Assembly (NCBI GenBank): GCA_938023905.1
Contig: CALJCO010000043.1
Location: 1 to 7,716 of the forward strand
Direction of reading: 5' to 3'
DNA from: an uncultured Collinsella sp.
GTDB taxonomy: Bacteria; Actinomycetota; Coriobacteriia; Coriobacteriales; Coriobacteriaceae
Length of the DNA stretch: 7,716 bases
In this document: in pieces, positions 4,607 through 7,716 of the stretch
How the letters are laid out: every line of letters starts with the position of its first letter
Position numbering within the stretch: position 1 is the stretch's first letter
Position numbers and translations under genes: made by a program
Notes under the pieces: model-generated
Told to the model about the DNA's origin: nothing
Databases searched by the model: none
Seen by the model: only the letters and a program-made list of their open reading frames with translations

Positions 4607-6220
4607 CTACTCCCACTCGATGGTCGCGGGCGGCTTGGACGTGATGTCGTAGCACACGCGGTTGGCGCCAGGGACCTCGGCAACGATGCGGCCGGAGATG
4701 CGGGCCAGGACGTCGTAGGGCAGCTTGGCCCAGTCGGCGGTCATGGCGTCGCTGGACTCGACGGCACGCAGGATGATCGGGCGCTGGTAGGTGCGCTCGT
4801 CACCCATAACGCCGACGGACTTAATGTCGGGCAGGACGGCGAAATACTGCCAGCAGCTGTGCTCGGAGTTGCGCTCTCCGGTCTGCTCAAACAGGCGCTG
4901 GTTGTAGGCGTCGAGCTCCTCGCGCACGATGGCGTCGGCGTTTTTGAGGATCTCGAGCTTCTCCTTGTCGACCGCACCGATGATGCGGATGGCCAGACCC
5001 GGGCCCGGGAAAGGCTGGCGGAACACGATGTGACCCGGCAGGCCCAGCGCCAGACCAAGCGCACGGACCTCATCCTTAAAGAAGTGGTCGAGCGGCTCAA
5101 TAAGGTCGAAGTGCACGCCCTCGGGGAACGGGATCAGGTTGTGATGGCTCTTGATGGTGGCCGTCTTGCCGCCCGTCTTGCGAGCGCCGGACTCGATGAT
5201 GTCGGGGTAGATGGTGCCCTGAGCCAAGTACTTGACCGGCTTGCCGTCGCACTCGAGCTGCTGCGCCACGGCGAAGAACTCTTTCCAGAACTGCGTGCCG
5301 ATGAACTCCTCGCCGATGATCTTGCGCTTCTTCTCGGGCTCGGTGACACCGGCCAGAAGCTCGGCATAACGGTCCTCGGCGTGGACGTGGATAAAGTCGA
5401 CGTCAAACTGCTTGGTGAAGACCTCCTCCACCTGCTCGGGCTCACCCTTGCGCAGCAGACCGTGGTTGATGAACACGCAGGTCATCTGCTTGCCCACGGC
5501 GCGAGCGCCCAGCGCAGCCACGACGGAGGAGTCGACGCCACCGGACAGGGCCAGAATCACGCGGTCGTCGCCAACCTTCTCGCGGAACTCAGCCGTCATG
5601 GTCTCGACCAGGTTGTCCATGCTCCAGTTGGGCTCCAGGCCGCAGATTTCAAACAGGAAGTTGCTCAGCAGCTGCTGACCGTACTCGGAATGCTTGACCT
5701 CGGGGTGGAACTGCGTGGTGAAGATCTTGCGCTCGACGCACTCCATGGCGGCAACCGGGCACACGTCGGTGCTGGCGGTAACGGTAAAGCCCTCGGGCAC
5801 CTCGGAGACGGCATCGCGGTGGCTCATCCACACGGTCTGCTCCATGGGCGTGGAGTTAAAGAGCTTGGCGCCTGCCGTGCGCGTGATGGTGGCGCGGCCG
5901 TACTCGCCCACCTCGGAGTGGCCAACCTTGCCGCCGAGCGTCACGGCCGTGATCTGATGGCCGTAGCAAAAGCCCAGGACGGGAAGGCCTAGGTCAAAGA
6001 TGGCGGGATCGATGGACGGAGCGTCCTCGGCGTATACGGAAGCCGGACCGCCGGAAAGGATGAGCGCAGAGGCGTTCATCTCGCGAATCTCGTCGGCCGA
6101 GATGTCGCAGGGGACAATCTCGGAATACACGTTGAGGTCGCGGACGCGACGGGCAATGAGCTGACCGTACTGCGCACCAAAGTCGAGTACGAGGACCTTT
6201 GCGGAAGCCTTTTGATCCAT
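4607..6220 (-). CDS. guaA: GMP synthase (glutamine-hydrolysing)
   Basis: GuaA converts XMP, ATP and glutamine to GMP in the cytoplasm, the last step of guanine nucleotide synthesis. The 537-residue product has the full domain order. An N-terminal class I glutamine amidotransferase has the nucleophile Cys85 in GFCYGHQ (83-89), and His172 and Glu174 in FHPEV (171-175). The ATP pyrophosphatase domain has the P-loop SGGVDSS (226-232). The C-terminal dimerisation domain has RQPFPGPGLAIRI (401-413) and the terminal KPPATIEWE. The length is slightly above the usual 510-525. The ATG at 6220-6218 is preferred because GAGGGGG (6231-6225) lies just upstream and family similarity starts with MDQKASAKVLVLDFG; an in-frame GTG at 6256 would only add a 12-residue tail. 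It is convergent with the msr-like gene and divergent from the asparaginase gene. No guanine riboswitch is visible in its short leader. Confidence 0.97.
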   Translation of the reverse strand: MDQKASAKVLVLDFGAQYGQLIARRVRDLNVYSEIVPCDISADEIREMNASALILSGGPASVYAEDAPSIDPAIFDLGLPVLGFCYGHQITAVTLGGKVGHSEVGEYGRATITRTAGAKLFNSTPMEQTVWMSHRDAVSEVPEGFTVTASTDVCPVAAMECVERKIFTTQFHPEVKHSEYGQQLLSNFLFEICGLEPNWSMDNLVETMTAEFREKVGDDRVILALSGGVDSSVVAALGARAVGKQMTCVFINHGLLRKGEPEQVEEVFTKQFDVDFIHVHAEDRYAELLAGVTEPEKKRKIIGEEFIGTQFWKEFFAVAQQLECDGKPVKYLAQGTIYPDIIESGARKTGGKTATIKSHHNLIPFPEGVHFDLIEPLDHFFKDEVRALGLALGLPGHIVFRQPFPGPGLAIRIIGAVDKEKLEILKNADAIVREELDAYNQRLFEQTGERNSEHSCWQYFAVLPDIKSVGVMGDERTYQRPIILRAVESSDAMTADWAKLPYDVLARISGRIVAEVPGANRVCYDITSKPPATIEWE

Positions 6221-6286
6221 GGTTCCCCCTCTTGTTGGCGGGGAGCCGGTGCCCACCCGCGTGAATGAACGAAAATAACTTCCATA

Positions 6287-6294
6287 GTGTACAC
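6287..6294. promoter_or_regulatory. GTGTACAC palindrome upstream of guaA
   Basis: A perfect 8-bp palindrome lies about 67 bp upstream of the guaA start. On the minus strand it overlaps possible -10 hexamers (TACACT at 6291-6286, TATAAC at 6300-6295), though no good -35 accompanies them. It could be a regulator site in the guaA control region; the evidence is only symmetry and position. Confidence 0.25.
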
Positions 6295-6408
6295 GTTATA
6301 TGGGGTTTCTCGTCCCTCGCAGCCATCAGCGCACGGCAAACGCACGACCTGGACCCCTATTTGACGGCAATTGAAGTGTCACCAAACGTCACAGATGATG
6401 TAATACGT

Positions 6409-6436
6409 TTGAACATTCGACGCCCTGTGCCACAAT
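6409..6436 (+). promoter_or_regulatory. Possible promoter of the asparaginase gene
   Basis: TTGAAC (6409-6414) and CACAAT (6431-6436) are spaced by 16 bp and would give a transcript start near 6443, about 44 nt before the ATG at 6487. Both boxes deviate from consensus. The rest of the 266-nt guaA-asparaginase intergenic region contains no gene that I can support. Confidence 0.4.
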
Positions 6437-6486
6437 ACTGCCGAACGACTCCGCCCTTGCGGCGGCAAAACGATAGGAATACCAGC

Positions 6487-7500
6487 ATGAAGCGCATCCT
6501 TCTCATCGCCACGGGCGGCACCATCGCATCGACCGAGGACGGCAACGGCCTCTCCCCCGCCCTGACCGGTGAGGAGCTCGCCCAGAGCGTCCCCGAGATC
6601 TCGGGCCTCTGCGAGCTCGACGTGGTGCAGCCCATGAACATCGATAGCACCAATATGCGCCCCAGTGACTGGATGCGTATCCGCGACGTCATCGTCGAGG
6701 GTTATGCCGACCACGACGGCTTCGTGATTCTGCACGGCACCGACACCATGAGCTACACTGCGGCAGCACTTTCCTATCTGATTCAGGACAGCCCCAAGCC
6801 CATCGTACTCACCGGCTCGCAAAAGCCCATGGGCAACCCTTTTACTGACGCCAAACTCAACCTGTACCAGAGCCTGCTCTATGCGCTCGACGAGCATTCG
6901 CACGACGTCTCGATCGTGTTTGGCGGCGTCGCCATTGCCGGCACGCGCGCCCGTAAGCAGCGCACCATGAGCTTTAACGCGTTCATTAGTGTGAACTATC
7001 CGCCCATTGCCTACATCCGAAACGACCGCATTGTGCGCAACGGGCTTCACGGTACCCACCAGAATGAGAGCCCAGTCCGTTTCTACGGCAGCATTGACCC
7101 GCGCGTATTTGTACTCAAGCTTACGCCCGGCGTAAACCCGGGCATCCTCGACGCCCTTGCCGACAGCTACGACGCTGTGATTTTGGAGACCTTTGGCATT
7201 GGCGGTATCCCCGAGTTTGGTGAGTCGGGCGAGTCATTCCAGGAGTCAATTTTCCGCTGGGTCGATTCGGGCCGCACCGTCGTTATGACCACGCAGGTCC
7301 CCGAAGAGGGCCTCGACCTGGGTGTTTATGAGGTCGGCCGAGCTTACGCCGATCATCCGGGTATTTTGCGCGGCGACGATATGACCACCGAGACGCTCGT
7401 GGCCAAAACCATGTGGGCGCTCGGCCAGTCACGTGATGCGGCCGAGATTCAGCGCCTGTTCTACAGCCAAGTCAACCACGACCGCATCCCGATGGTGTAG
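6487..7500 (+). CDS. ansA: Type I (cytoplasmic) L-asparaginase
   Basis: The enzyme hydrolyses asparagine to aspartate and ammonia. The 337-residue product has the two signatures of bacterial L-asparaginases. The N-terminal ATGGTIAST (9-16 region) carries the nucleophile Thr12. LHGTDTMSYTAAAL (82-95) carries the second catalytic Thr85-Asp86 pair, followed by LTGSQKPMG (108-116) with the conserved lysine. There is no signal peptide, and the length is close to the 338 residues of E. coli AsnA-type type I enzymes, so a cytoplasmic enzyme is most likely. Periplasmic or exported type II enzymes would carry a signal sequence. The ATG at 6487 is chosen over the much earlier in-frame start (6265) because family similarity begins at MKRILLIATGG and AGGA (6475-6478) lies eight bases upstream. 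It is divergent from guaA and appears monocistronic. Confidence 0.93.
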   Translation: MKRILLIATGGTIASTEDGNGLSPALTGEELAQSVPEISGLCELDVVQPMNIDSTNMRPSDWMRIRDVIVEGYADHDGFVILHGTDTMSYTAAALSYLIQDSPKPIVLTGSQKPMGNPFTDAKLNLYQSLLYALDEHSHDVSIVFGGVAIAGTRARKQRTMSFNAFISVNYPPIAYIRNDRIVRNGLHGTHQNESPVRFYGSIDPRVFVLKLTPGVNPGILDALADSYDAVILETFGIGGIPEFGESGESFQESIFRWVDSGRTVVMTTQVPEEGLDLGVYEVGRAYADHPGILRGDDMTTETLVAKTMWALGQSRDAAEIQRLFYSQVNHDRIPMV

Positions 7501-7686
7501 CAAAAAAACAAAATATACCTCTTTGGGCCTTGTAGGGCACGTGGTACCCCTCGGAACGTGCAAAAAGCGGAGTTTTCAGCATCCGCCCCTTCCGGGAACG
7601 TTAAAACCGCTGGCTGTAAATTGCCTTTCGGCTCGAAAGGCTCGTTCCGCGCGCTTGTTATGGTAGCGTGCAGAGATGTGGTGTAA
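7501..7686. other. Intergenic region with hairpins after ansA
   Basis: I see no gene here. Inverted repeats are GCACGT/ACGTGC (7537-7542/7556-7561), GCGGA/TCCGC (7567-7571/7582-7586 area) and GCCTTTCG/CGAAAGGC (7623-7630/7634-7641, 3-nt loop). TG-T-TATGGT (7656-7664) resembles an extended -10 element, but has no matching -35. Confidence 0.35.
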
Positions 7687-7716
7687 GAGGCGGGGCATGC
7701 CCCGCCTCCGCCCTTT
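7687..7716. terminator. GC-rich palindromic terminator at the right edge
   Basis: Positions 7687-7708 are a perfect 22-bp palindrome (arms GAGGCGGGGCA and TGCCCCGCCTC), followed by CGCCCTTT at the window end. A strong intrinsic terminator is likely, serving ansA on the plus strand and perhaps a neighbour beyond the edge. The expected T-run is cut off by the window. Confidence 0.6.

Noticed and set aside
4535..5992. 485-codon plus-strand open frame opposite guaA
   Set aside because: It is antisense to a complete, motif-perfect GuaA; the long opening follows from GC-rich codon use, and its Val/Leu/Asp/Gly-rich product resembles no protein.
6221..6256. GTG 6256 as guaA start
   Set aside because: It adds 12 non-conserved residues, while the ATG at 6220 has its own GAGGGGG ribosome site.
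6261..6300. PurR-type box or guanine riboswitch upstream of guaA
   Set aside because: CGAA/CGTTC-like bases occur, but do not fit the Bacillus PurBox pattern, and no purine-aptamer stems are visible.
6265..6486. Early start for the asparaginase
   Set aside because: The extra 74 residues precede the conserved MKRILLIATGG start, are not a signal peptide, and would cover the control region.
1..7716. CRISPR array, rRNA or tRNA genes
   Set aside because: No regularly spaced repeats, tRNA T-loop or acceptor patterns, or rRNA landmarks were found on either strand by eye.

Overview
The window looks like the chromosome of a fairly high-GC Gram-positive gut actinobacterium. A Coriobacteriia member such as Collinsella is my best guess. 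The guess rests on base composition, codon use and the general look of GuaA and the asparaginase; no marker here proves it. There are four confident protein genes: a Mef-type MFS efflux pump, an Msr-type ABC-F ribosome protection protein, GMP synthase (guaA) and a type I cytoplasmic L-asparaginase.

Layout. Positions 1-380 are non-coding, with an intrinsic terminator at the left edge and many inverted repeats. Positions 382-1215 are decayed DNA. They hold the C-terminal remnant of a DUF4143-type ATPase (minus strand), a minus-strand terminator, an orphan start with a strong Shine-Dalgarno, a pair of direct repeats that look like an insertion-sequence end, and a short IS3-type transposase remnant (minus strand). 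Positions 1190-4518 form a self-contained two-gene module on the plus strand: inverted repeat and promoter, an 11-codon leader peptide, overlapping alternative hairpins, the mef-like gene, a 261-nt spacer, the msr-like gene, and a long palindromic terminator. guaA then runs on the minus strand, convergent with the module. It is divergent from the asparaginase gene, which is followed by about 215 nt of hairpin-rich intergenic DNA ending in a GC-rich palindromic terminator.

How it works together. The mef/msr pair has the same order and orientation as the macrolide-resistance pair mef(A)-msr(D) of streptococci, although both proteins are clearly divergent and GC-rich. The most interesting signal is upstream. 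A TTGACA-18-TAAAAT promoter feeds a 5' leader that encodes MVGLFRTWMSA behind a near-perfect Shine-Dalgarno. This is followed by mutually exclusive stems (1:2, 2:3, 3:4) of the kind used in erm and mef attenuators. I infer that the module is induced by ribosome-stalling drugs through leader-peptide attenuation. guaA and the asparaginase are ordinary housekeeping genes, and the module appears to have been inserted beside guaA within degraded mobile DNA.
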